Origin: Piscinibacter sp. XHJ-5
GTDB lineage: Bacteria > Pseudomonadota > Gammaproteobacteria > Burkholderiales > Burkholderiaceae_C
Assembly (NCBI RefSeq): GCF_029855045.1
Contig: NZ_CP123228.1
Location: forward strand, 5,580,001 to 5,644,000
Direction: 5' to 3'
Length of the DNA: 64,000 nt
A program made the translations under genes and the position numbers. The notes under the pieces are model-generated. The model was not told where the DNA came from, searched no databases, and worked only from the letters and a program-made list of their open reading frames with translations. Positions 42,422-51,093 of this stretch are shown piece by piece (the first letter of the stretch is position 1; each line of letters begins with the position of its first letter).

Positions 42422-42438
42422 CGCCGCGTCTCGCGGCG
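42422..42438. terminator. Hairpin after the AraC-family gene
   Basis: A perfect 7-base-pair GC stem (CGCCGCG / CGCGGCG) with a TCT loop lies 14 bases after the AraC stop and 46 bases before the first VOC start. No T tract follows, so termination is uncertain; it may only separate the kyn operon from the VOC genes. Confidence 0.35.
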
Positions 42439-42484
42439 CCTAGGCTGCGATCCGTGCGGCGCGCTGCCGCTCAAAGGAGACACC

Positions 42485-42928
42485 ATGAGCGAGATCCACG
42501 AAGTCTTCCCCTACCTGATGGTGCGCGACGCCAAGGCCGCCATCGCGTTCTACCAGCAGGCCTTCGGCGCCACCGAGCTGTTCCGCCTCGTCGAGCCGTC
42601 GGGCCGCATCGGCCACGTCGAGCTGCAGCTCGGGCCGGCCGTGCTGATGCTGGCCGACGAATTCCCCGAGTACGGCATGGTCGGGCCGCAGGGCGACCAG
42701 TTCACGGGTTGCACCATCCATCTCCACGTCGACAACGCCGACGCGATGGCCGACCGTGCGGCGGCCGCCGGCGCCACGATGCTGATGCCGCCCACGGACC
42801 AGTTCTACGGCGAGCGCTCGTGCCGGCTGCGCGATCCCTTTGGCCACACCTGGCTGCTCGGCCATTCGATCGAGAAGCTGGACCCCGAGGAAATGCAGCG
42901 TCGTTACACGGCCATGCTGAGCGGCTGA
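42485..42928 (+). CDS. VOC (glyoxalase-fold) protein 1
   Basis: 147 residues of the VOC/PhnB-like family: VFPYLMVRDAKAAIAFYQQAFGATELFRL, RIGHVELQLGPAVLMLADEF, CTIHLHVDNADAMADRAAAAGA and CRLRDPFGHTWLLGHSIE. Single-domain VOC proteins bind a divalent metal and act as lyases, dioxygenases or resistance proteins, but no substrate is indicated. A strong ribosome-binding site (AAAGGAG) precedes the ATG. The next gene is a divergent paralogue. Confidence 0.88.
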   Translation: MSEIHEVFPYLMVRDAKAAIAFYQQAFGATELFRLVEPSGRIGHVELQLGPAVLMLADEFPEYGMVGPQGDQFTGCTIHLHVDNADAMADRAAAAGATMLMPPTDQFYGERSCRLRDPFGHTWLLGHSIEKLDPEEMQRRYTAMLSG

Positions 42929-43021
42929 GCCGAAGACCTGTCGTCGCTGTGGCGATTGCGGGCGGGACACGTCGGCTGGCGCATCATTTCTCACTTTTCT
43001 CGGCGGCTTCGGAGAACAAGC

Positions 43022-43483
43022 GTGCGCAGCGACGGCAGGCCATCGGCGATTCGAGAAGTGTCCAGCACCCTGCGGGTGCGCGGCGCCGCGCAGGCGATCG
43101 ATTTCTACGTGGACGCCTTCGGAGCGGTCGAGCGCTTTCGACTCGTCGAGCCGTCGGGACGCATCGGCCATGCCGAGCTGCAGTTCGGACCGTCGGTGCT
43201 GGTGCTGTCGGAGGAGTTCCCCGAATACGGCTTGTTCGGACCCACCGGCGGAAAGGACGGCGGCTCGGCCATTCACCTGCAGGTCGACAACGCCGATGCC
43301 GTGAGCAAGCGGGCGGTCGCGGCGGGAGCGCAGCTCCTCAGTGCGTGCGCCGACCAGTTCCACGGCGAACGATCGTGCCGCGTCCGCGACCCCTTCGGCC
43401 ACATCTGGCTCATCGGGCACACGATCGAGGAGCTGTCGCCCGACGAGATGCAGGCGCGCTACACGAAGCTGATGAGGGCTTAG
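43022..43483 (+). CDS. VOC (glyoxalase-fold) protein 2
   Basis: 153 residues from GTG at 43022, chosen because GGAG sits seven bases upstream and the VOC fold begins about 15 residues in. LRVRGAAQAIDFYVDAFGAVERFRLVEPSGRIGHAELQ and CRVRDPFGHIWLIGHTIEELS align closely with the preceding protein, so the pair arose by tandem duplication. Function is unknown. Its 3' end faces the small exported protein gene, 5 bases away. Confidence 0.83.
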   Translation: MRSDGRPSAIREVSSTLRVRGAAQAIDFYVDAFGAVERFRLVEPSGRIGHAELQFGPSVLVLSEEFPEYGLFGPTGGKDGGSAIHLQVDNADAVSKRAVAAGAQLLSACADQFHGERSCRVRDPFGHIWLIGHTIEELSPDEMQARYTKLMRA

Positions 43484-43488
43484 GCGCC

Positions 43489-43911
43489 TCAATCCCCCGC
43501 AAACGCCAGCACCGCACGCGCCGAACCTCCGGCCCCCACGCTCACGTCCCTGGTCAGGACGCGCCCGCTCAGCGTCGCCTGCACCTGGTAGTCGCCGGGA
43601 GGCACACGCACCAGCATGAAGGGCCCTTCGGCACGCGCCGACAGCACGGGGTTGCCCGAGCGCGTCGTCACCACCACCTGCGCGCCCGAGGTGTATTCGC
43701 CGCGTCCGCTGCTGGTGCGCAACACCTCGATGGCCAGCGGGTACGAGGGCATCGCCTGCTTGAAGACCGTCGCCTGCTCATCGCCCACGCCGCCCGTCAC
43801 GAAGGCGATGTCGCCGATGCGCTGCTCGGGCGGCAAGGCGCCCTGCGCGAGGGCCGCGCAGGACACAAACGCTGCCGTGACCGAAAGAAGTGTCAACGTC
43901 TGTGTCCTCAT
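43489..43911 (-). CDS. Small exported protein, carboxypeptidase-regulatory-like
   Basis: 140 residues from ATG at 43911, preceded by GAGG. A signal peptide (MRTQTLTLLSVTAAFVSCAALA) precedes a mature part that includes PFMLVRVPPGDYQVQATLSGRVLTRDVSVGAGG, a beta-strand pattern seen in carboxypeptidase-regulatory-like or surface-adhesin modules. It begins 8 bases after the Do protease stop and may be co-transcribed with it. No specific function can be given. Confidence 0.65.
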   Translation of the reverse strand: MRTQTLTLLSVTAAFVSCAALAQGALPPEQRIGDIAFVTGGVGDEQATVFKQAMPSYPLAIEVLRTSSGRGEYTSGAQVVVTTRSGNPVLSARAEGPFMLVRVPPGDYQVQATLSGRVLTRDVSVGAGGSARAVLAFAGD

Positions 43912-43919
43912 CGCACACC

Positions 43920-45455
43920 TCACCCCAGGTTGACCGGCACGAAGATCTTTTCGCCGTCGCGCTGCACCAGCAGCGCGACGCTCTTCGGCTTGCCTTGCAG
44001 CACGCTCTTCACCTGGTCCACCGACGTCACCGGCTTGCCGTTGACCGACAGCAGCACGTCGCCCGGCTCGATGCCGGCACGCGCCGCCGGGCCTGCCGCG
44101 TTCTCGACCAGCAGGCCCTGGTCGACCTTGGCCAGCTGCCGTTCCTCGCGGGTCAGCGGACGCAGCGCCAGGCCGAGCTGACCACCCGGCGCCGCACTGT
44201 CTGCTTCAGCAATCGGCTTGCCCGGATCCTCGGCCGCCCCGAGCTTGACCTCGATGTCCTGCCAGTTGCGATCGCGCCAGACCTTGAGCTTGACCTTCTC
44301 GCCCGGCGACGACATGCCGATCACGGACGACAGCTCACCGGAACGCGCGATCGGCTGGCCGTTGACCTGAGCGATCACGTCGCCCGCCTTCAGGCCCGCC
44401 TTCTCGGCGGCGCTGTTGGGCGCCACGTTGGCCACCAGCGCGCCATCCGGCCGAGGCAGGCCGAACGACTGCGCAAGCGTCTGGTTGAGCTCCTGCACCG
44501 ACACGCCCAGACGGGCATGCGATGCCTTGCCGGTCTTGACGATCTGGTCCTTGACCTTCAGGGCCACGTCGATCGGAATCGCGAAGGCCAGGCCCATGTA
44601 GCCGCCCGACTGCGAATAGATCTGCGCGTTGATGCCGACCACCGAACCGCTGCCATCGAACAGCGGGCCGCCCGAGTTGCCCGGGTTCACCGCGGCGTCG
44701 GTCTGGATGAACGGCACCACCGCGTCGCCGGGCAGGGAACGGCCCTTGGCGCTGACGATGCCCTGGGTCGCGGTCTGCTCGAAGCCGAACGGCGAGCCGA
44801 TCGCGAGCACCGGGTCGCCGACTTCCAGCTGCTGCGGATTGCCCAGGCGCACCACCGGCAGGTCCTTGGCGTCGATCTTCAGCACCGCGATGTCGGTGGC
44901 CGTGTCCGAGCCCAGCACCTTCGCGGAGAACTCTCGCCGGTCGGTCAGCTTGACGGTGACTTCCTTGGCGCCGCGAACGACGTGGGCATTGGTCAGGATG
45001 AGGCCATCGGCGCTGATGATGAAGCCCGAGCCCTGGCCGCGGAACGGCACTGACGGATTGCCGCGCCCGCGCTGCCCGAAACCCGGCAGCCCGCGGAAGA
45101 ACTGGAAGAAGGGATCGTTCTCGGCTCCCGGCGGCAGGCCGCCCTGGTCCTCCGCGCTCGCCTTGGTCATGCCTTCGACCGTGACGCCCACAACGGCCGG
45201 TCCGGCCTGCTTGACGATGGCGCGGTAGTTGGGCGTCGCGGGCGCCGACAGCATCGGCACCGGCGCCGCCGGCACCACGGCCGGCGCGGCCGGCGCCGGC
45301 GCGGTGGCGGTGCTCGGCGCCACCGGCGCGGTGCCCACCTGCTCGTTCTTGTCTTCGCCCTTGAGCCAGCCCGGCAGCTTCAGGCTGAATGCATCGGCCG
45401 TGCCGGCGAGAACGCCGCCGGCGACCAGCGCCGCCATCAGTGCTTTCAGTTTCAT
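43920..45455 (-). CDS. Do-family periplasmic serine protease (DegP/MucD-like)
   Basis: 511 residues. The signal peptide MKLKALMAALVAGGVLAGTADA and a long Pro/Ala-rich linker lead to the trypsin-like domain with catalytic triad H158 (TNAHVV), D188 (TDIAVLKI) and S261 (AVNPGNSGGP). Two PDZ domains follow (LGVSVQELNQTLAQSFGLPRPDG.. and LALRPLTREERQLAK..). It degrades or refolds damaged envelope proteins in the periplasm. The promoter region holds four phased repeats likely bound by the adjacent response regulator. A strong RBS (AAGGAGAGG) precedes the ATG. Confidence 0.93.
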   Translation of the reverse strand: MKLKALMAALVAGGVLAGTADAFSLKLPGWLKGEDKNEQVGTAPVAPSTATAPAPAAPAVVPAAPVPMLSAPATPNYRAIVKQAGPAVVGVTVEGMTKASAEDQGGLPPGAENDPFFQFFRGLPGFGQRGRGNPSVPFRGQGSGFIISADGLILTNAHVVRGAKEVTVKLTDRREFSAKVLGSDTATDIAVLKIDAKDLPVVRLGNPQQLEVGDPVLAIGSPFGFEQTATQGIVSAKGRSLPGDAVVPFIQTDAAVNPGNSGGPLFDGSGSVVGINAQIYSQSGGYMGLAFAIPIDVALKVKDQIVKTGKASHARLGVSVQELNQTLAQSFGLPRPDGALVANVAPNSAAEKAGLKAGDVIAQVNGQPIARSGELSSVIGMSSPGEKVKLKVWRDRNWQDIEVKLGAAEDPGKPIAEADSAAPGGQLGLALRPLTREERQLAKVDQGLLVENAAGPAARAGIEPGDVLLSVNGKPVTSVDQVKSVLQGKPKSVALLVQRDGEKIFVPVNLG

Positions 45456-45504
45456 GACCTCTCCTTCGTCGCAATGCGTGCGGAAACATTCCGCGTTGGC
45501 GCTG

Positions 45505-45559
45505 ACGATAGGGACGGTCGGTTAGGCCTGGATTAGCCTTCGATTAGGCGAGCGTTAAG
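45505..45559 (-). promoter_or_regulatory. Four 11-bp-phased repeats plus -10 box upstream of the Do protease
   Basis: On the minus strand the hexamers CTTAAC, CCTAAT, GCTAAT and CCTAAC occur at 45559, 45548, 45537 and 45526, each exactly 11 bases apart (6 + 5), as in PmrA/QseB-type binding sites. The last repeat is 10 bases from TATCGT (45510-45505), the spacing seen when such regulators replace the -35. The first box lies within the end of the histidine kinase gene. Confidence 0.65.
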
Positions 45560-46851
45560 GGAAAGGAGACGCTGACGCGCAATCCGCCCAGGGGCGAGGT
45601 CGCCAGCAGCACCTGGGCGCCGTGCATGGCCGCTACGCTCTTCACGATGGCCAGCCCCAGGCCGGTGCCGTGCTCTTCGCGGCTGGCGCCCCGGAAGAAG
45701 CGGTCGAACACACGCTCGCGCTCGTGCGGCGGGATGCCGGGCCCGGCGTCGTCCACCTGCAGCTGCGCCGCGCCGTCGTCGCGGCTCACACGCACCTCGA
45801 CACGCGACCCGCCGGGGCCGTAGCGCACCGCGTTGTCCACGAGGTTGCGCGCCATCGCCGCGAGCGCGGTGCGGTCGCCGCGCAGGCAGACCGGGTCGTC
45901 GGCGAACAGCTCGACGTCGACCTGCCGGGACAAGGCGAAGGGCACCGTGTCGGCCACCGCTTCGCGCACCACCTCGCTGAGGTCGAGCGGCTCCTGCGGG
46001 GCCGGCGGCGCGCCCGGCTCGCTGCGTGCCAGCGCAAGCAGCTGCTCGACCAGCCGAGCGGCGCGCTCGATGCCGGCGCTCAGCGACTCGACGGCCGCCG
46101 CGCGCGCAGCGCCGTCCGGCGCCCGCTTCAGCATCTCGAGCTGCAGCTTGAGGGCGGTCAGCGGCGAGCGCAGCTCGTGCGCCGCGTCGGAGACGAACGC
46201 GCGCTGCGTGTCGCGCGCCTGGGCCAGGCGCTGCAGCAGCGCGTTGAGCGCCTCGACCAGCGGCGCCACCTCTTCGGGCTGGCCGTGGCTGTGCAGCGGC
46301 GCCAGCGACTGCGCATCGCGCCGGCGCACGTCGGCCGCCACCGCGCGCAGGGGAGCCAGCGTCAGCGCCGCGAGCCACCACACCACGAGCGCCATCACCG
46401 GGGCGATGAGCAGCAGCGGCGTCACGCTGCGCAGCGCCGCATTGGCGGCCAGGCGTTCACGGATCTGCAGCGGCTGGGCGACCTGTATGACGCGCTCGGG
46501 CGTGGCGACGCTGAAGGTGCGCCAGACCTGGCTGCCCACGGCCACGTCGGCGAAGCCCAGCAGCGCGCGCGCCGGCAGGTCGCTGTGGGGGCGCGAGGCA
46601 TAGATGCTGCGCCCGTCGACGGTCCAGATCTGGATCACGAAGTCCAGCTGCTCGTCTGCGAAGGCGCGCGCCTGGTCGGGCGCGATCTCGCCCTGGTCCC
46701 GCAGCGACAGCGCCATCTGCCGCAGCTGGTAATCGAACAGCGACTCGGTCTCGGTCAGCACGCTGCGGTAGGCGAGCGCGCCCATGATGACGGCGGCGAG
46801 CGCGAGCAGCAGCAGAAGAGCGACGAGCAGGCGGACGCGCAGCGAATTCAT
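45544..46851 (-). CDS. Sensor histidine kinase (QseC/PmrB type)
   Basis: 435 residues. TM1 about residues 8-28, a periplasmic sensor loop about 29-145, TM2 about 146-165, then HAMP. The HisKA motif SDAAHELRSPLTALKLQLEM has the phospho-histidine at H225; ATPase motifs NLVDNAVRYGPGGSRV and GTGLGLAIVKSVAAMHG follow. It starts inside the response-regulator stop (ATGA). The TAA stop lies in one of the candidate regulator boxes for the downstream Do protease, suggesting envelope-stress control. Confidence 0.9.
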   Translation of the reverse strand: MNSLRVRLLVALLLLLALAAVIMGALAYRSVLTETESLFDYQLRQMALSLRDQGEIAPDQARAFADEQLDFVIQIWTVDGRSIYASRPHSDLPARALLGFADVAVGSQVWRTFSVATPERVIQVAQPLQIRERLAANAALRSVTPLLLIAPVMALVVWWLAALTLAPLRAVAADVRRRDAQSLAPLHSHGQPEEVAPLVEALNALLQRLAQARDTQRAFVSDAAHELRSPLTALKLQLEMLKRAPDGAARAAAVESLSAGIERAARLVEQLLALARSEPGAPPAPQEPLDLSEVVREAVADTVPFALSRQVDVELFADDPVCLRGDRTALAAMARNLVDNAVRYGPGGSRVEVRVSRDDGAAQLQVDDAGPGIPPHERERVFDRFFRGASREEHGTGLGLAIVKSVAAMHGAQVLLATSPLGGLRVSVSFPLTLA

Positions 46852-47513
46852 GTGGCCGCGGGCCCGACGAAATACCCCACGCCGCGCACGTTGCGGATGA
46901 AGTCGGCCCCCAGCTTGCGGCGCAGCTGATGGATGTAAACCGAGACGGCGTTGCTCTCGATCTCCTCGCCCCAGCCGTAAAGCCGGTCCTCCAGCTGTGC
47001 CCGCGACAGCAGCGCGCCGGGGCGCGCCATCAGCGCTTCCAGCACCGCGAACTCGCGCGATGACAGCAGCACGGGCTGCCCGTCCCTGGTGACCTGCCGT
47101 GTCGCGGGGTCGAGCGTCACGCCGCCGTGGCTGAGCACAGGCTGCGCACGGCCGCTGTGGCGCCGCAGCACGGCGCGGATGCGGGCGTTGAGCTCGTTCA
47201 ACTCGAAGGGCTTCACGAGGTAATCGTCGGCGCCGGCATCGAGGCCGGCGACGCGGTCGCCGACGCCGTCACGCGCGGTCAGCACGATGACCGGCGTGCT
47301 GTCGCCGCGTGCGCGCAGCGCGCGCAGCACGTCGAGCCCGTCGCCCTGGGGCAGGCCGAGGTCGAGCAGCACGAGGTCGAAGCGCTCGCTGGCCAGCGTG
47401 GCATGCGCAGCGACGGCGTCGCGCACCCAGTCGACCGCGTGGCCTTCGAGGCGCAGCGCAGCCCGCAGGGTGTCGCCGATCATGCGGTCGTCTTCGACGA
47501 GGAGCAGGCGCAT
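46848..47513 (-). CDS. OmpR-family response regulator (QseB/PmrA type)
   Basis: 221 residues starting MRLLLVEDDRMIGDTLRAALRLEGHAVDW, with phosphoacceptor D51 in LVLLDLGLPQGDG and switch lysine in [17 protein letters not shown]. The C-terminal winged helix ends in NAVSVYIHQLRRKLGADFIRNVRGVGYFVGP, the QseB/PmrA pattern. This class binds tandem 11-bp repeats, exactly what is found upstream of the Do protease at 45521-45559. The ATG at 47513 starts the receiver domain properly. Confidence 0.92.
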   Translation of the reverse strand: MRLLLVEDDRMIGDTLRAALRLEGHAVDWVRDAVAAHATLASERFDLVLLDLGLPQGDGLDVLRALRARGDSTPVIVLTARDGVGDRVAGLDAGADDYLVKPFELNELNARIRAVLRRHSGRAQPVLSHGGVTLDPATRQVTRDGQPVLLSSREFAVLEALMARPGALLSRAQLEDRLYGWGEEIESNAVSVYIHQLRRKLGADFIRNVRGVGYFVGPAAT

Positions 47514-47623
47514 AGGAGCGCAGCAGCATAGCGCCACCGCCCGCGTGATTCGATTGGTGACAGCGCCGGGACGGATCCCGAGGCAAGGTATCGTGCTCGC
47601 TGCTCGTCCCGACCCGCAACGCC

Positions 47624-49039
47624 ATGCCCAAAGTCCTGCGCAACACGCTGCTGTCCGCCCGCGACCTGCTGGTCACTGCCGGCCCTGTCCTCATCGTCGC
47701 GCTCCTGCTGCTGGTGCTCGCCTACATCGCGCTGGATCCCACGCCGCCGCGCAAGGTGGTGCTCGCCACGGGTCCCGAACAGGGCGCATACGCCGAATTC
47801 GGCAAGCGTTACGCCGCGTCCCTGAAGCAGCACGGCATCGAGGTGGTGCTGCGCCCGACGCAAGGCGCGGGCGAGAACCTGCGGCTGCTGCTCGACCCGG
47901 CATCGGGGGTCGACCTCGCCCTGCTCCAGGGCGGCGCGGGCGAGCGCCTGCGCACGCAGGCCGAGGCCGATGCGTTGGCCTCGCTCGGCAGCCTGTTCCA
48001 CGAGCCGGTGTGGCTGTTCTACCGGCAGGAATCGGCGCAGCGCCTGCTCAAGTCGGACACGCTGGACAGCCTCTCGCAGCTCGTCGGCTGGAAGGTCAAC
48101 AGCGGCGCGCGCGGCAGCGGCTCGCACAACCTGATGAAGAAGATGCTCGATGCCAACCACATCGATCCAGCCGGCCTCACGCTAGAGCGGCTGGATCAGA
48201 CGCCGGCCGTGGTAGCGCTGCTGGCAGGCCAGGTCGACGCGGTGGTGTTCGCCTCCGCGCCGGAATCGCTGCTGGTGCAGATGCTGCTGCAGACGCCCGG
48301 CATCAAGCTGTTCGACTTCGCGCAGTCCGAGGCCTACTCGAGGCGCTTCACCTTCATGAGCCCGGTGGTGCTGCCGCGAGGCGTCGTCGACCTGGCCAAG
48401 GACATCCCGCCGGCCGACGTTCACCTGGTCGCGCCGACCGCATCGCTCGCGGGCAAGCGCGAGACGCATCCGGCGCTGATGCAGCTCTTCGTGCAGGCCG
48501 CCAACGCGGTGCACAGCGAAGCCGGCTGGTTCCAGCGCAAGGGCGAATTTCCCAACGCAAGAAACACGGAGTGGCCGTTGTCCAAGGAAGCCGAGCGCTT
48601 CTACCGCACCGGGCCGCCCTGGCTGCAGCAGTACCTGCCGTTCTGGCTGGCCAACCTGATCGACCGGATGTGGGTCGCGCTGGTGTCGATCATCGCCATC
48701 CTCATTCCGCTGTCGCGCGTGGTGCCCCCGCTGTACGAGTTCCGCATCCGTTCGCGGATCTTCCGCTGGTACGGTCAGCTGCGCGCGGTCGAGAACGCCC
48801 AGGGCGACCGTCCTGCCGAGGAGCTGCTGGGCGACCTCGACGCGATCGAGCACAAGGTCGGCCAGGTGACCGTGCCGCTGAGCTACGCCGACGAGCTGTA
48901 TGCGCTGCGCAGCCACATCAACCTGGTGCGGCGCCGTCTGGAAGGGATGCGCTCGCCGCCGGATCGGCTTGCGCCCGGGCGCGACGAGGAGCTGGCGCCG
49001 GCGGCGCCCGCCAGGGCCGAGACCTCGAAAACGACCTGA
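47624..49039 (+). CDS. TAXI-type TRAP transporter solute-binding protein
   Basis: 471 residues. One N-terminal membrane helix (LLVTAGPVLIVALLLLVLAYIAL) anchors a periplasmic binding domain with KVVLATGPEQGAYAEFGKRY, GAGENLRLLLDPASGVDLALLQGG and the clefts of the NMT1/TAXI family. A second helix near residue 350 (WVALVSIIAILIPLSRVV) is followed by a cytoplasmic tail (RIRSRIFRWYGQLRAVE). Such long, membrane-bound TAXI proteins may act as receptors rather than with a TRAP permease, and none is adjacent here. The ligand is unknown. It is divergent from the regulator gene. Confidence 0.85.
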   Translation: MPKVLRNTLLSARDLLVTAGPVLIVALLLLVLAYIALDPTPPRKVVLATGPEQGAYAEFGKRYAASLKQHGIEVVLRPTQGAGENLRLLLDPASGVDLALLQGGAGERLRTQAEADALASLGSLFHEPVWLFYRQESAQRLLKSDTLDSLSQLVGWKVNSGARGSGSHNLMKKMLDANHIDPAGLTLERLDQTPAVVALLAGQVDAVVFASAPESLLVQMLLQTPGIKLFDFAQSEAYSRRFTFMSPVVLPRGVVDLAKDIPPADVHLVAPTASLAGKRETHPALMQLFVQAANAVHSEAGWFQRKGEFPNARNTEWPLSKEAERFYRTGPPWLQQYLPFWLANLIDRMWVALVSIIAILIPLSRVVPPLYEFRIRSRIFRWYGQLRAVENAQGDRPAEELLGDLDAIEHKVGQVTVPLSYADELYALRSHINLVRRRLEGMRSPPDRLAPGRDEELAPAAPARAETSKTT

Positions 49040-49135
49040 CGCACGCGCCGCCGACTGCGCTCCTAGAATCCGTCGCACCACCCACTCGCCGCACGGCGCC
49101 TACCCGGCGCAGCGCGCCGCTTCCGGATCTGCACC

Positions 49136-50944
49136 ATGGACATCCGCACGTCGCCGTTTCGCCTTCGCATCGAGAAAGTCCAGGAGGCGCTGAAAGCGCG
49201 CGGATTGGCGGCGCTGCTCGTCCCCTCGTCGGATCCGCACCTGTCCGAGTACCTCCCCGAGCGCTGGCAGGGCCGGCAGTGGTTGTCCGGCTTCACCGGG
49301 TCGATGGGCACGCTGGCGATTGCCCGCGACCGCGCCGCGGTGTTCGCCGACAGCCGCTACTGGGTGCAGGCCGAGAAGGAGCTGCGCGACAGCGGCATCG
49401 AGCTGGTGAAGATCCCGACCGGCACCGCCACCCATCATGTGCAGTGGCTGGCCGACGTGGCCAAAGCCGGCGAGACGGTCGGCGTCGACGGCGACGTTCT
49501 CGGCCTGGCGTCGGCCCATCACCTGCGGACGGCCCTGGAGCGCGCCGGCATCCGGCTCGACACCTCCGTCGACCTGCTGGCCGACGTCTGGCCCGACCGG
49601 CCGGCGCTGCCCGCCGCGACGGTGTACGAGCATCGAGAGCCGCAGGCGCCCCTGCCGCGCGCGGCCAAGCTGGCGCAGGTGCGCGAGTCGTTCCTGCGGC
49701 AAGGCGCCACGCACCACTTCGTGTCCACCGTCGATGACATCGCGTGGCTGTTCAATCTGCGCGGCTCCGACGTCAGCTACAACCCGGTCTTCCTGGCCCA
49801 CGCTCTGATCGACGCGCACGGTGCAACCCTGTTCGTCGGCGAGGCCAAGGTCGGCACCGAGCTGCAGGCGCGTCTCGAGGCCGACGGCGTGAAGCTCGCG
49901 CCGTACGCGCAGGCGCGGGCGGCGCTGGCCGCGCTGCCGGCCGGCGCGTCGCTGCTGATCGATCCGCGCCGTGTCACCCTCGGCCTGCGGCAAAGCGTGC
50001 CCGCGGGCGTGACGCTGATCGAGTCCATCAATCCCAGCACGCTGCTCAAGAGCCGCAAGAGCGAGGCCGAGGCGCGGCACATCCGCGAAGCGATGGCCCA
50101 GGACGGCGCCGCGATGTGCGAGTTCTACGCCTGGTTCGAGCAGGCGCTCGGCCGCGAGCGCATCACCGAGCTCACCATCGACGAGAAGCTGTCGGCCGCA
50201 CGCGCCCGGCGGCCGGGCTTCGTCGGCCTGAGCTTCAGCACCATCGCCGGCTTCAACGCGAACGGCGCGATGCCCCACTACCGGGCGACGCCCGAGTCGC
50301 ATGCGGTGATCGAAGGGGACGGCCTGCTGCTGATCGACTCGGGCGCACAGTACCTCGGCGGCACGACGGACATCACGCGCGTCTGGCCGATCGGCACGAT
50401 CACGGCGGCGCATCGGCGCGACTACACGCTGGTGCTGCGCGGCACGATCGCGCTCAGCCGAACGCGCTTCCCGCGCGGCACGCTGTCGCCGATGATCGAC
50501 GCGATCGCGCGCGTGCCGCTCTGGGAGCAGGGCCTCGACTACGGCCACGGCACCGGTCACGGCGTCGGCTACTTCCTCAACGTGCACGAAGGCCCGCAGA
50601 GCATCAGCAAGGTCATCCCGGAGCCGACGATGGCGATGGAGCCGGGCATGATCACCAGCATCGAGCCCGGCCTGTACCGGCCGGGCCAGTGGGGCATCCG
50701 CATCGAGAACCTGGTGCTCAACGTGCCGGCCGTCACGCCCGAGAACGGCGCCTTCGGCGAATTCCTCGAGTTCGAGACCCTCACCCTGTGTCCCATCGAC
50801 ACACGCTGCATCGAGCGCGGCCTGCTGCGCGCCGACGAGATCGACTGGCTCAACCGGTATCACACGGTGGTGAGGGAGCGGCTGGCGCCGTTGGTGACGG
50901 GGGACGCGCTGGCCTGGCTGGAGGCGCGGACGCAGGCGCTGTGA
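49136..50944 (+). CDS. Xaa-Pro aminopeptidase (aminopeptidase P, long form)
   Basis: 602 residues, the three-domain form of aminopeptidase P. Two creatinase-like N-terminal domains precede the pita-bread catalytic domain, whose dinuclear metal ligands are seen in LLIDSGAQYLGGTTDITRVW (two aspartates), HGTGHGVGYFLNVHEGP (histidine), ITSIEPGLY and GIRIENLVLNV (glutamates). It removes an N-terminal residue before proline in cytoplasmic peptides. A TAGAAT at 49064-49069 upstream may be its -10 box, but a -35 is not clear. Confidence 0.93.
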   Translation: MDIRTSPFRLRIEKVQEALKARGLAALLVPSSDPHLSEYLPERWQGRQWLSGFTGSMGTLAIARDRAAVFADSRYWVQAEKELRDSGIELVKIPTGTATHHVQWLADVAKAGETVGVDGDVLGLASAHHLRTALERAGIRLDTSVDLLADVWPDRPALPAATVYEHREPQAPLPRAAKLAQVRESFLRQGATHHFVSTVDDIAWLFNLRGSDVSYNPVFLAHALIDAHGATLFVGEAKVGTELQARLEADGVKLAPYAQARAALAALPAGASLLIDPRRVTLGLRQSVPAGVTLIESINPSTLLKSRKSEAEARHIREAMAQDGAAMCEFYAWFEQALGRERITELTIDEKLSAARARRPGFVGLSFSTIAGFNANGAMPHYRATPESHAVIEGDGLLLIDSGAQYLGGTTDITRVWPIGTITAAHRRDYTLVLRGTIALSRTRFPRGTLSPMIDAIARVPLWEQGLDYGHGTGHGVGYFLNVHEGPQSISKVIPEPTMAMEPGMITSIEPGLYRPGQWGIRIENLVLNVPAVTPENGAFGEFLEFETLTLCPIDTRCIERGLLRADEIDWLNRYHTVVRERLAPLVTGDALAWLEARTQAL

Positions 50945-51025
50945 CCAAGCCCGACACGGGCCCGCCGCATCCATCCGCTGCCACCGCATCCCATCCCCGC
51001 CTTACCGCAGTTCATCGCAACCCGC

Positions 51026-51054
51026 TTCCGGCCGGGCGCTCCGGTTCCTAAAGT
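51026..51054 (+). promoter_or_regulatory. Possible promoter of the small exported peptide gene
   Basis: TTCCGG at 51026-51031 and TAAAGT at 51049-51054 are 17 bases apart, 39 bases before the ATG at 51094. The -35 matches the consensus poorly, so this is a weak call supported mainly by spacing and position. Confidence 0.3.
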
Positions 51055-51093
51055 TCGTTCCATCCCAGCCGCAACGAACACCAGGAGCCTCAC

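Noticed and set aside
45521..45559. TTAG repeats as a repeat array or degraded mobile element end
   Set aside because: The regular 11-base phasing, the -10 box at fixed distance and the adjacent QseB-type regulator fit an operator much better.
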